Below, piece by piece: positions 50,301-61,673 of a DNA stretch of 64,000 nucleotides. The DNA comes from Rostratula benghalensis (lineage: Eukaryota; Chordata; Aves; Charadriiformes; Rostratulidae), in contig VXAI01000180.1 of NCBI GenBank assembly GCA_013399305.1, positions 988,020 to 1,052,019 of the forward strand, read 5' to 3'. The position numbers and the translations under genes are program-made. A model generated the notes under the pieces. That model had not been told where the DNA came from, searched no databases, and saw nothing but the letters and a program-made list of their open reading frames with translations. Every line of letters begins with the position of its first letter. The first letter of the stretch is position 1.

Positions 50301-53300
50301 TGCAAATTACTTGGGTGCTCTACCTGCTGCCCTGAAAATGAACGAGTCACAGTCACCACATGGTAGCAGGAGTGGTCAGAGAAGTGGATCAAGAGGCAAA
50401 AAATGTCATGAATTTGCTTTAAATGAAAAATTTTCTGTCTTTACAGGACACTGTCTCTCCCTTTTACTACAGGGAACAGATCAGCAGCTAAAACGTCTAC
50501 AAGAAAGCCAGAGAAACCTGGAGACGGGTTTCGAATGGACAGACCGGAATCTGATGCGACAGGTACACCCCACACTTCAACACCTCACACCTCGGGATCA
50601 GCCAGTGCTTAAGAAAGCCAAAAAGTCAAGGTGGTCTCTATTACAAGGCAACTAAGGGCACAGATGGGACAAAATGTGCTCTTCTACATTACAGCTGACT
50701 CATCTCTGTCCATTATCTTTACAGAAACTGTAAGCACTCATCCAATTTTGATTAAGCAAGGTTTGGTTTCTTTTCTTCTTTTTTTTTTAAGAAAAGATAT
50801 TCCATTACAAACCAATACATTATAGCCTAACTAATCCCCTTTTGTCTTCTAGATAGAAAATACAAACACTCTTCCAGTTTTGATTGAGCAAAACATTTGG
50901 GGTTTTGTGTTTTTCTCTAAGACAAAATATTTTTCAGTATGAATCAGAAAATAAAGTTTACTGTAGCCACGCTGTCAAAACTTCTCTAGGAGAAAGCTAA
51001 AACGTCCTGGCCATTTTCCCTATCACCTTAGTCAACTTCGTGATGATTTTTTTTTGCCATGATACACTGTGGACACAACAGCTAACACAAAGGAAAAATA
51101 AATCAAAAAGGGAAGAGATACTTTCTAGAGCAGCATCTCTCCACGGGATTTACATTCTAACAACAGGGGTAATAGTGGTGAAATTCACAACTGAAATGCT
51201 CAATTTTATATGTACTATGAAAATATCAGCATGAATTTATTTTTCTATTGTATAAATACACCTTTTTTTAAATTGCGTAAGAAACTTTCAACTAATACCC
51301 TGCATGCTACTGTACAAACAATACTGGGATGTGTAGATAAATTTTTAGAAAGCAGCAGGGGGGTGGAGAGGGTGGAGAACACACTGCTCTTAATCCCAAT
51401 CCCCAAAATTGCTGTGCTTTGTAAAATATGCTGTTGTGCTGCTTCTTTTCTCAGGATGCCAGACTCCTCATCTCTCATGGCAGCACAAGGTGGCAACACT
51501 GCACCATCTGTTCTTCCAGGGGAAAAAGAAAAAAAAAACCAACAAACCCAAACCCCACTGAGCTCTCATTTCACTTGACGGCCGAACAAGAACAGCAGCA
51601 CACGCCGCAGGTGTACTTTCACAGCTTTGTGACAACCATTTCAAAGACAGCGTGTAACCTGTCACCACGCCTGAAAACCTCCCTCCAGAACTCCTCGGCA
51701 TCCGCACCAACACCGTGCTGAGAACAACTCGGTTGGCTTGGACGGAGTGAGCCTTCCCCTTCCACCCCAGCTTTGTACTCTCCAATCTACCTCGGCATCA
51801 CCTTGAGCACACAGAGGTGCTTGACTCTAGAAACAAAAGCTTCTCCAGGTTGCTTTTATTCCTTCCTGAGGCCAGACTACTTAGAGCAGCATCACAGAAA
51901 CCTATGACAAACCTAGCCTCTGACATCGAAACCTCCTGAAATGGTGAGAACAAAGCCCAACCTGTCGCATGAAATGAATGTGTTAGCCTTACCCTGACAC
52001 CTGAAAGGCAGCTACTGTTTCTGCATTCATTACAGACATTCATTACAGAAATTTATAACTAGAGGACAGTCCATAAGAGGAAGAGTAGTGCAGCAAACTA
52101 ATAAATAAACCAGGTTTCCAACTCTCTTCTGTGTCAATAATTTTACCGTTCGCAAGACACTAAGAGTGTATTTCCACCTTTTCCTCTGCAGGGACAGAAA
52201 CCATTTTCCTTCTTTTCCCATCTGCTTATTCTCATGAAACTTACAGAAATATTTTCTTCCCCAGTTTGCTGTTTCTCTGTCAACTCTGATGGAAATTAGC
52301 CAGCAGTTCCAAAATCATTAGGAACAGGGTTAGATTCTTACACAAAGCAAGTTTGCTGTAGACAAACACATTTCCTCAGTAAAACAGACCGAGGATCTCT
52401 TCTCTTCCATTTCCCATTTGCTGGTAAGGGTTAGGGAAAAACACTTAATAAGACAAAGAAAGAGCAAGATTTGAGAGGTCTGGAGAACAAGTCCTGTGAG
52501 GAGAGGCTGAGGGAGCTGGGGGTGCTCAGCCTGGAGGAGGCTGAGGGGAGACCTTCTGCCTCTCTCCAACTCCCTGAAAGGAGGGGGTAGCCAGGGGGGG
52601 TCGGTCTCTTCTCCCAAGTCCCAGGCCATGGGACAAGAGGAAATGGCCTCCAGGTGCCCCAGGGGAGGTTCAGGTTGGAGATGAGGAGAAATGTTGTGAG
52701 GGAAAGGGTTGTGAAGGCTTGGGCTGGGCTGCCCAGGGCAGAGGTTGAGGCCCCATCCCTGGAGGGATTGAAAAGCTGGGTTGACAGAGTGCTGAGAGAC
52801 ATGGGTTAGGGATGGGTTTGATCAGAGTTGGGTTGATGGTTGGAGGAGATGATCTGAAAGGTCCCTGATAACCCAGACAATTCTGTGATTCTAGGACTCC
52901 AATATAGAACAAACAAGGCAGCAGTCTAAAAGCAGATACCCATTTCTGCCCTCTGTGTACAAAGAAAGTCTAAGGAGACCAATTCAGACTTAAATCATCT
53001 GCAGTGTATGAATCTGAAGTGAAGGCAAGAGGCATCCCAGAACCAAGGACACCCCATCAATTCCAGCACTCTGCTTTCCCTCCAGAAGACTGCTCCCAGC
53101 CCTTGACCGACCAACAGGAGATGACCCTGTGAGATTTGCTGTTTGTTATCGTTCAGCAGTGGCTGACGTTAAGATCCGTGGCCGCTCTCCTTCCCACTCC
53201 GCTGCTACCGCTCCGGTCAGTCTGAGGAGTCAAGGGGCAGCACGTGAAAAAGTCAGAAAAGCCAGAATCTTGCTGAAATGGTCTATGTTTATCGGGATGC

Positions 53301-56300
53301 TTACTAGGAAGAACCTGAGCTATCCAATGCTCTCGAGAGCTTATAAACACATCTGGGTTGTTGAACAGGCTAAGTTTTCAAAAGGATGCTTTATGTAAAT
53401 GATATCTAAATAAAGGTGTTCACAGCCAACTAGCACCAAGGTGAAACTGAAAGAGGTACAATTTTTTTTTCCTCCACAGTGTTTGGGCAACACTGTTTTC
53501 CTATGACAAAATGCCTACAGGTGGGGGCCATGCAGTCCTTGAGAAATATTTTCTGATGGTCAGAACAGGCAACATGATTATTTCAGTGCCACACAACTTT
53601 GCTGCTGCCCAGCAATCTCTGCTTTGCCGTGCTGTGAATTAAAGGTGAAAACAACCAGAAAGGACCCCTATCTGGCCTCTCTTCGCTTCCCTGCATCACC
53701 ACGATGATTGCATATTAGAGAGGGAAATGAAGTATCTGGTCTCAGGTGTTTCACACACGCTAGCTCATTTTCAGCAAACAGGGAGGGAGCAGAGCCTGGT
53801 TCATAAGGGAAAAACAGCTTCTGGAAGAAGCCCTGCAGTTCCAAGTGAACTTTTGTTCTCATTGTAAAATGAGGCACGAAGGCAGGGCCTACAAGCCTAT
53901 GTCTTCCTGCAAAGCAGCCACTTGCACTCACCATCTTTTATTTACACACAGACAACATACTAAAGATTTTCATCAGACTAAGCAGGATGCATTGCAAGAC
54001 CTAGGATAGATGCCATTGGTTAGTCAAAAGGTTTGGGAACAAACTATTGAGGTCCAGCCTCATTCAATCTCTGCATGTCCTACAGGCTACGGTACTGCTT
54101 TTCTCTAGAAAACCACTCTGATTTCTTTCCAAAAATAATTCCCTTAAAGAACTGAAGGCAGATAGGACTAAATCATCTATCACTTTTTTTTCTGGCTAGC
54201 TATGATCTTCGGCCAGCAGTTAATGAACAAGGGGATCGAGTGCACCCTCACTAAATTTGCAGATAACACCAAGTTGGGTGGGAGTGTTGACCTGCTGGAG
54301 GGGTAGAAAGGCTTTGCAGAGGGATCTGGAGAGGATGGATGGATGGGCCGAGGCCAATGGGATGAGGTTCAACACGGCCAAGTACCAAGTCCTGCCCTGG
54401 GGTCACCCCAACCCCCTGCAGCGCTCCAGGCCTGGGGCAGAGCGGCTGGAGCTGCCTGGCAGAAAAGGCCCTGGGGGTGTTGGTGGCCTGTGGGCTGGAC
54501 AGGAGCCAGCAGGGTGCCCAGGTGGCCAAGAAGGCCACCAGCATCCTGGTCTGCATCAGGAACAGGGTGGGGAGCAGGACTTGGGAGGGGATCATGCCCC
54601 TGTACTGGGCACTGATGAGACCCTACCTCGAGGGCTGTGTCCAGTTTTGGGCCCCTCCCCACAAAAGACGACATTGAGTGGGTCCAGAGAAGGGCAGTGG
54701 AGTTGGTGAGGAGTCTGGAGAACAAGTCTTGTGAGGAGAGGCTGAGGGAGCTGGGGGTGTTCAGCCTGGAGAAAAGGAGGCTGAAGGGAGACCTTACCGC
54801 TATTTACAACTGCCTGAAAGGAGATTGGTCTCTTCTCTTAGTAGTCTCTCTCTTCATTTCTCCTTTGCCTGCAGGCCATAGGACAAGATGAAATGGCCTC
54901 CAGCTGCCCCAGGGGAGGTTCAGATTGGAGATCAGGAAAATTGTTTTTAGGGAAAGAGTTCTGAAGTATTAGAATGGGCTGCCCAGGGCAGGGGTTGAGG
55001 CACCATCCCTGTATTCAAAAGTCAGGTTGACATGGTTCTCAGGGAGATGGTCTCTTGATGTTTTTTTGTCAGAGTTAGGTTGATGGTTGGACTAAATGAC
55101 CTTCAAGGTCCCTTCCAAACTAGATGATTCTATGATTAAGTCGGATTTGTTAGAAACTGGCAAATATTTGGTGTTTATCTATTAGGAGATTTGGAACCCT
55201 AGTGCAAGAGTCTAACACACAATTAGCCAGGGAGAGTTGCTTATTGGGACTGTTCTACAACGGGTGCTTTGTCAAGAGTCAATACTGCAAACATTTCTAT
55301 GCATATTCACACTTGTGAGTAACTGGATTGACTTCAGTGCTGGATCCAAAGAATGTAGCCTCAGAAATGTGATGGAAAAAAAGAACTTTTCTCTTTTGTT
55401 TGAAGTTAGTATTTGAGCTGACTTTACTGCTGTATTTCATCAAAACACTCACATTTTACTGTCAGATTATTTCAATCAACCGCATCATACTTCTGCTCCT
55501 AAGCAAACAAATTGTCACAAGAGAGAAATCACTACAGTAGAGGAAGCAGCACAGCAGCGTGCAGCACGTGTGACTGCAGTGGACAAAAAGTCCACCAAAT
55601 AAATAAGCTCCATTAGAAATGTTAATAAATTTCACTCTGCAAGGAAGACACTGTATGATTCAGTGCACGTGTCACACAAAAGAAATTCATCCTTACATAC
55701 CTAAAAGGCAGATCTGATTTCTAACAGGTCTGAATTCCAGAAAAATACAAACGTTCACTGCCCCTGAAAGCCAGGTCATTTTCATTTGAATTTCTATCTG
55801 CAAGCACTGCTTTCTGCAAGCACAGCTGATCTACACGAAGTAAATCGCAATGGCAATTTGGTTTCAAAATTGTACCCATTTCCCAAACAGTCCTGCCACA
55901 GCACATTAGCTCCACACAGCACCTACTTAAAAACACTCAAAGGTCCAGAACTAAAAGGAAAATAAATTCAGCTCCTGCACATATGCAAGGTGTTTGTCAA
56001 TACTTACTAAAAGATTCTCTGGTTTGAGGTCCCTGTGGACAATGTTCTTGCCATGAATATAAACCAGTGCTTCACACAGGTCAGTGATCATGACAGCAGC
56101 ATCGTGCTCCGTGAACTTCACACTTTCTATGATGGCATCAAATAAGTCCCCTCCAGGGACATACTCTAGGATTAGGTAGATCTCGGCGTCTGTTTCATAC
56201 ACTTCAATTAAGCTGACTATATTGGGATGAGAGAGACTCCTAATGATCAGAATTTCACTTTCCATCATGTCCTCTTTCCCCTTCAGCTTGGATTTATCGA

Positions 56301-57884
56301 CAATTTTCATGGCATAGATCTGATTGGAGTCACAGTGGCGACATTCCTTCACCACTGCAAAGTTCCCATCTCCAATCGTCCTGCCAATCTCATAGTGCTT
56401 TTCCACGTCGGTTCTGGTTTTAATGGCGTGTCTCCGGCTCGGGATTTCCACTCCCTGAGCCTTGCTTTCTTCTTTATTCGCTCTGCGCTCCACCGTTTTC
56501 TCCCGTCGCGTCATATCGCTCTCTCTACGTGTGACATTCCCCTCTCTCCTGGCACCCTCCTCTTTAGCCCTTTGTCCCTCTCTGCCCTCCCTATGTGTTT
56601 TAGATGACTTCTCAGCATCCCTTGCAGTGTCCTTCTTTAGCCAACTGCTCTGGTTCATTACACAGCTACTTCCATTCTCTTCTTTTCCTTCGTGAGCCAG
56701 CTGCAGCCCTTCCACAGCATTCTTCTTGATTTTCACTACTTCCTTCCCATGGGTTTCACGTTTCTCCACATCCCTTTCCTTCTCAATGCTCCTTTTTTGC
56801 TTCTCCAGTGCTTCATTAACATTCTTATGGAGGGACTTCCACGTCCTCCTACAGCCATTATCTTTCCAACCAACCTCCTCACCTTCCAGACAGGTTTCTG
56901 AAGATTTTCGGCAGTTCCTGATTTTTGCAGTTCTTTCTACATGGTACCTCTGACATGCGCCAGTGTTCAGGTCTCTGTTTCCAAATGAGGCCTCAGCCTG
57001 CCTTTCCCTTTGCAACTTTTGTCTGGCCTGCCTTTCCTGTTCGCACTTCTCACATCTCACCACCTCCTCTGAACTCTCTTCTAATCCCTCCTCAGGACTC
57101 CTCTCGTGGTTAAGGTACCTCTCGCTTTCTCGGGTTTTTCTAGAAGGCTTCACTCCTTGTTCACCACCCCAGCTCTCTCTAGTCCACTTTTTTTTTGTTT
57201 TCATTTTTTCCTCTTGCTTTGCCTTGGCTTGACTTTTTCCTTCGAGTCCAGCTGCCATGGCATCACTGCAGTTCTTGGTAGTTTCCGTCTCATCAAAGCC
57301 ACTGTCCACTTTTGAAGCCTTGTCGTACAGTCTGCCCTTCAGTTTCTGGGACTGTTCCTCATTCTGCTGAATGGCAGCACTGGCAGCATAAGGATTTTCA
57401 GGAAAAAGCTCTTGTAGTACCACTTCCAGGTTCTTCAAAGTGAGGGGTTCCCTCCCCATAGCGATGAATGCATCGCCTTCCCTGAAGAAGTCAGAAACGC
57501 TTTGGATTTCTCTGCCTCTCAGGTTATAAAGCTTTCTCACACGGTCGTTCTTCCAGCGTGGAAACCCCAGAGCTTCTGAAATGTCAGCCATCAGCTGTTC
57601 GAAGGTCTGGACCGATCTCCTGTTGAGAAGTAAAGTTATCCTACGGAGTGTGCGTCCACCAGGTTTCACCACTGTAATAATCCTTGGCTTCACAGGACTG
57701 TGCTCTGAATGTATCGTGTGAAAACCATTCCGGGGATTAAAAAATGGGGATCTGTGACTGCTTTCACTCAAACACGGTTTTCCATAGTTTCCACGACCGA
57801 CAGGAGGACAAGTCCCTTGCAGTTTCCTCTCTTTCACTTTTGAGCTTGCATTGTGTGACGAATGGTCAACCAAGCCTCGGTGTC
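47145..57884 (-). CDS. DCLK3: DCLK3, doublecortin-like serine/threonine kinase 3 (four 3' coding exons)
   Basis: Join of 57884-56008, 49783-49651, 48316-48149 and 47341-47145, with GT-AG introns and phases that agree (0, 1, 1). Counting from the first full codon, there are 790 residues. Residues about 65-150 form a doublecortin domain ([11 protein letters not shown] at the start). Residues about 150-495 form a basic, Glu/Lys/Arg-rich linker. Residues 496-754 form a complete kinase domain: glycine loop [12 protein letters not shown] lysine in YAMK (526), alpha-C Glu about 543, HRDLKPEN (Asp618), DFG (Asp640) and APE (662-664). The tail is basic and ends EVADEDT. The order doublecortin-linker-kinase and the sequence [22 protein letters not shown] identify the DCLK family, and the single doublecortin domain with the long linker points to DCLK3. 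The family phosphorylates Ser/Thr, and its doublecortin domain is related to tubulin-binding modules. No catalytic residue is missing. The start codon lies in an upstream exon that I did not find. Confidence 0.96.
47342..48148 (-). other. DCLK3: DCLK3 last intron
   Basis: This 807 bp intron has donor GTAAGATT and acceptor CCTAATAG. It is the only complete DCLK3 intron here without a recognisable CR1. Nothing else was identified in it. Confidence 0.9.
48149..48316 (-). CDS. DCLK3: DCLK3 coding exon: kinase C-lobe
   Basis: This 168 bp exon lies between acceptor CTTCCTTAG|GC and donor GCAG|GTAAGA. After completing the split Gly it encodes [20 protein letters not shown] and continues through [10 protein letters not shown] to PYWDNISA. 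The conserved Asp of the DMWAAGV segment (subdomain IX) is present. A CR1 element begins only about 47 bp upstream of its acceptor (see 48364-48767). Confidence 0.97.
48317..49650 (-). other. DCLK3: DCLK3 intron with antisense CR1
   Basis: This 1334 bp intron has donor GTGAGT and acceptor TTCCTTAG. A CR1 3' end occupies 48364-48767, close to the acceptor. A CpG cluster with a CRE-like TTACGTCAG lies around 49214-49258. Confidence 0.9.
48364..48767 (+). mobile_element. CR1 3' fragment next to DCLK3 splice acceptor
   Basis: It begins GAGGACAGGCTGAGGGAGCT and ends CCATTCTGTGATTCTATGAA. It includes GGTTGCCCAGGGAGGTGGTT. It is antisense to DCLK3 and lies about 47 bp from the exon at 48316. Confidence 0.93.
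49651..49783 (-). CDS. DCLK3: DCLK3 coding exon: activation segment (DFG to APE)
   Basis: This 133 bp exon lies between acceptor AGTATAG|GTT and donor AAGG|GTGAGT. It encodes 44 residues plus the first base of a Gly codon. It begins [17 protein letters not shown] and ends [11 protein letters not shown]. It therefore holds the Mg-binding DFG Asp, the activation loop ([11 protein letters not shown]) and the APE motif. Phase 0 at the 5' side fits the preceding exon, and phase 1 at the 3' side fits the next. Confidence 0.97.
52474..52895 (+). mobile_element. CR1 3' fragment in DCLK3 intron
   Basis: It begins GAGGTCTGGAGAACAAGTCC, includes GGCCTCCAGGTGCCCCAGGG, and ends ACAATTCTGTGATTCTAGG. It is close in sequence to the copies at 61894 and 63657. 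Confidence 0.93.
54225..55138 (+). mobile_element. CR1 ORF2/3' fragment, about 0.9 kb, in DCLK3 intron
   Basis: The translation begins in the RT catalytic block, where F-A-D-D reads FADN, followed by [36 protein letters not shown] (frame shifted) and [19 protein letters not shown]. It ends AGATGATTCTATGATTA. It is antisense to DCLK3. Confidence 0.93.
56008..57884 (-). CDS. DCLK3: DCLK3 large coding exon: doublecortin domain, linker, kinase N-lobe
   Basis: The 1877 bp exon starts after a strong acceptor (pyrimidine-rich tract ending TTTGCCTTAG) and ends at TTA|GTAAGT. It opens with the last two bases of a split codon (phase 1), so it is not the first coding exon. The frame also reads back through the acceptor to a TTG, which is not a start. 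It carries the whole doublecortin domain, the linker and the kinase domain as far as [10 protein letters not shown]. In the linker, a Cys-X2-Cys pair ([10 protein letters not shown], residues about 276-285) lies in a segment likely to form a helix, and TRRE is repeated around residues 451-466. An internal ATG at residue 142 (MGREPLTLK) matches, as I recall, the first methionine of a shorter human DCLK3 model. Confidence 0.96.
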
Positions 57885-58863
57885 CTAAGGCAAACAAAGA
57901 GCAGGTGTATTAGTCATTTTTGCTTCAGCAGGTCTTGCTGAGTAAGAGTTTTCTACGTATCAGTGCATGTGACCTCAGAGAGTAAGGGTAAGAGCACTCA
58001 AGGCTTATAGAGAGCTTTCACTCCCACTCAAGAGGAACTCCACGTGCACACATCTACAAACATTTTCAAAGTTGTGAGAAAATGTAAATGCGCTTTGTGA
58101 TAGAGAAATGCTATTTAAAAAATAATAATAATATTGGAAATAAATGGATCCTTCTCCTAAATCCTCCCACCGTCCAGAAATCCTCACAAAAACAGGACTA
58201 CCTGTGCCAGGATTGCATCCAGATTGTTTAGCATTGTCTTATGAGTCTACCTACCCTGAACACGCTCAATGCCTTTCTGAACCCGATTACAATTTTGGCC
58301 TCTGTAAACTCTTTGGCAACAAGTTCCACAATTACATTGCATGAAGCTAAAGAACCTAATTACTTCTGTTTTAAAATTACTACCAGATGACTATGTGCAT
58401 GCAGCCTTATATCCTTATAAATAATTAGCTCCTCTTGACTTCCCCTGGACCATTCACTTAGTTTCTATACTTCTCTAACAAATTAAGTAACTGAGATTCT
58501 TTTCACAAAGCATTACTTTTCCCGTCATTTTACAGCAATTTTATAACACATTTCCTAGGAATGTAATTTAATTTTTCCCTTCAAGAAAGGCCATCATGGT
58601 TTTGTTTGATAATTGGAGTACTGATTTTCCAGTATTTTGACTTTTTTTTTTATTCTGAAGATTATGTAAAATCACACAAAGTCCTGAATATCTTCTAGGG
58701 GCATTAACAGTTCTCCCTCCGATATTTCATCTTTGAACACAAACCAAAGAGAATAGCACCATTGGTTATGTGTAATTTTGAAAAGGAAGAGCTGAAAACA
58801 TAACATGTGGTTATGGACAAACCAAGCTGTAACATAATTTATGGAACTCCTCCTTGTGTTTAG

Positions 58864-58916
58864 ATGGAACTTCTTATGTTCAAGTTTGTGCCTGTTCCCT
58901 CTTGTCCTGTCACTCG
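58864..58916 (-). mobile_element. Small CR1 internal scrap
   Basis: ATGGAACTTCTTATGTTCAA and GTGCCTGTTCCCTCTTGTCC are the reverse complement of the CR1 segment seen at 59755-59800. Only about 50 bases remain, without a 3' end. Confidence 0.7.
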
Positions 58917-59029
58917 CTCTGCTTCAAAAATACCATATCCAAAAGGCATAGGGTTGAGTGAGGAAAGCACAAGGAGATGCTGCTACAGACCTCCACTCAG
59001 CCATCGGCTTTGTTCAGTGTAGGATGATG

Positions 59030-60016
59030 GACACTCAGAGCAGCTCTGAGGAAAAAGACCTGGGAGTCCTGGTGGACAACAGGATGCCCATGAGCCAGCA
59101 ATGGGCCCTTGTGGCCAAGAAGGCCAATGGCATCCTGGGGGGCATCAGGAAGAGTGTGACCAGCAGGTGGAGGGAGGTCATCCTGCCCCTCTGCTCTGCC
59201 CTGGGGAGGCCCCATCTGGAGCACTGGGTCCAGTTCTGGGCTCCCCAGATCAAGAAGGACAGGGAACTGCTGGAGAGGGTACAGTATACACACCCATACA
59301 CACATTTGTGCATACCCAGACTACTCTATCTTACAGCAAGCCCCTTCTGGCTGCCCCCTGTCCAGGTCAGAGCAGTTGGCAAAGGGACATTCCATCACCC
59401 TGTCACACTCTTTACCTTATAATGGCATCCTAGGTACCAAAAAAGCACCTTGGACCATCACCACAAAACTATAAAACAATTATGTTTACAATCAAATAAT
59501 GTGTGCATGTGTTTAGAGAGGAGGGATGAGCAGTCTCTGTAGCCATCCACAGCTTAGCTCCGGGAAACATTCTGAGGACCACAAAGATGATGAGGGGCCT
59601 GGAGCATCTCTCTGATGAGGAAAGGCTGAGGGACTTGGGGCTTTTTAGTCTGGAGAAGAGAAGGCTGAGGGGGGATCTGATCAACGCCTAGGAATACTTC
59701 AAGGGTAGGTGTCAGGAGGATGGGGCAGTCTTTTTCAGTGGTGCCCAGGGACAGGGAAAGAGGGAACAGGCACAAACTGGAACATAAGAAGTTCCATCTC
59801 AACATGAGGAGGAACTTGTTTCCTGTGAGGGCGGCAGAGCCCTGGCAGAGGCTGCCCAGAGAGGTGGTGGAGTCTCCATCTCTGGAGACATTCCAAACCC
59901 ACCTGGACATGTTCCTGTGCAACCTGCTCTGGGTGGGACCTGTTTTGGCAGGGGGGTTGGACTGGATGATCTCCAGAGGACCTTTTGTTGAACCCGTATC
60001 ATTCTGTGATTCCATG
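59030..60016 (+). mobile_element. CR1 3' fragment split by unrelated sequence
   Basis: The first part, 59030-59281, encodes [33 protein letters not shown] and [18 protein letters not shown]. The second, 59574-60016, resumes at CACAAAGATGATGAGGGGCC and ends ATTCTGTGATTCCATG. The two halves abut in the order expected of CR1 but are separated by 292 bases not found in CR1. It is antisense to DCLK3. Confidence 0.88.
59282..59573. other. Unrelated 292-base segment interrupting a CR1
   Basis: It begins with a TATACACAC/CATACACACA-like microsatellite and has no CR1 similarity, open frame or terminal repeat that I can recognise. It replaces the few bases normally lying between the GAGAGGGT and CACAAAGATG blocks of CR1. 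Confidence 0.6.
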
Positions 60017-60140
60017 ACACCTCTTAGTTGCCATACTCTCACCAGCTAGAGTGCTGTGCGCCCTCCAGCACGTGCCTTGGCTCTTGGCTTCATTTTCTTC
60101 CTGTGCCAAATGCAATATACACTACTTCTCCAAATAAATA

Positions 60141-60240
60141 TCGCAATGGAGCCCGGCTGCCAGCGCGCTGATTAAAGACGTAAGCGTTATATAAGAGCTC
60201 CGTGTGACTAATGCTCGGTGGTTGTACAAGTTATTTCCGT
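60141..60240 (+). promoter_or_regulatory. CpG-rich block with TATATAAG, possible promoter or enhancer
   Basis: Roughly ten CpG occur in about 100 bases of otherwise CpG-poor AT-rich intron. TATATAAG lies at 60188-60195. No exon follows that I can support on the plus strand. It may be a regulatory block of DCLK3 or an unannotated start site. The call rests on base composition and one motif. Confidence 0.25.
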
Positions 60241-61673
60241 CTTCATTCTGCTTTTTTAAGGATGATCTCGTTATCAAAAGATGACTACATATGCACTAGT
60301 GATTTTTCAGAAATCTGATATTTATGTTCCACCTAGAATAAAGCCTACTTTAAATCAACAGGGGGGTGGGGAATAAATAAATAAATTTAGATGTAATAAT
60401 AGTTCTCGGAAATCCAAATCAACTGCAGAACATGTTGGTTACCAGGAACTGTCAAAGCTCTGAATTTAATCAACGATTCCAGATTCTTGCGTACCCACTG
60501 TCATCAAAGCATTACCTCGACTATAGAAACAGCACGTGGCATTTTTACTGCTTCTAATCATACAACATCAAAATAACGCTGCATTAATAATGACTTTTCC
60601 CACAGGTTATGTTTCTCCCAGGAACTCTGCTATTATCCCACCTTTCTACAAACCATTCTTTTTAAGCCCCTGACTGCACCGTTGATTGTTTTAGTTAACC
60701 AAACGTCAATAATGCTTCCTTTTTTCACTAAATTGGCTAAGCTTTAAACACAAATCAAGTGTATTTTTTAATTCTACTTGTTATAGTTATTATAACTACT
60801 TATTCCATTAGTAGTTATACCGATGGAATAAGAGCAGTTTCATCTAATTATTAAGAACAATCCAGGAATGTGGTTTTGCACTTTTTAAATGGGCTTAATT
60901 TCTAGACAAAACCATGTTAATGTATAAACATTTTAGGAATAAGAACAACTGCTTATTTTTCTACGATGAAAAAGGAAAATGGACAAATGCTTAAATCAAT
61001 GCCAAAGTAATCTTCTACTGCTTTCTGAGAATAGGGAAAGTGCCAAATTTTGTCCAAGTGGTGGTCACAATATGTTACATAAAATAATTTTAAAAAATAA
61101 TTTCAATTGCCTCTTACAACTATTTCAGTTATCTTCCAGTTATGATATATTTATTTTTAATGATATACGTGAAGCAAGCCTCAATCTGTCAGGAAAGTGC
61201 ACACACTTAAAGCAGTAACAAGCATTCCTAGAAAGCCTCCAAAGGCCACACTCATACACAAATCCTATAGCTACAATTTACATCACTTTAAAAATCTTGT
61301 TTCCATATTTATAAACAAGTGGGAGATGGAGGAAGAGGGAGGTGGGATCAGAAACGCACTTCAATGAGTACTGTCACATTATACATCAGAGAATAAAATG
61401 AGGTTTTTCTTTTACTGTCTGAGAGCTAATGGTTATCAAATACACATATTTCTTACAAGGATGGATGAAAGTACCTATTTTAACCCGTATACACATTTAA
61501 CATATACACCAAGTATCAATAAAGAGGATGATGCAAAGGATGAAGGCGGCAGAAAACTGTAGGGGAGCAGCATGGCCCAGGAAGCTGCTGAGGACTGTTG
61601 GGGTGGAAGGGCAGAGGTAAGGGAGCATGGCTGGTCAAAGCCACCATGTGTGCCCCTAAGCTGTGCAGAGAGT

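Larger units (their letters stand above)
49784..56007 (-). other. DCLK3: DCLK3 intron between large exon and activation-segment exon
   Basis: This 6.2 kb intron carries two antisense CR1 copies (52474-52895 and 54225-55138), a TAA-repeat tract near 49850-49880, and an A/C-rich tract near 50225-50290. Small CpG-containing patches occur near 51578-51745 and 53145-53220 in otherwise CpG-poor DNA. A plus-strand exon-like segment at 50473-50562 is discussed as a finding. No other gene is supported. Confidence 0.85.

Noticed and set aside
57885..57897. Start of the DCLK3 frame at a TTG (reading MFALGHRG)
   Set aside because: It lies inside the splice acceptor (TTTGCCTTAG|GA) and TTG is not a normal vertebrate start. 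The coding exon begins at 57884 in phase 1.
60508..60560. Possible DCLK3 first exon (minus strand, MPRAVSIVE then GTAATG)
   Set aside because: The donor is phase 0, but the next exon needs phase 1. Joining them leads quickly to a stop.
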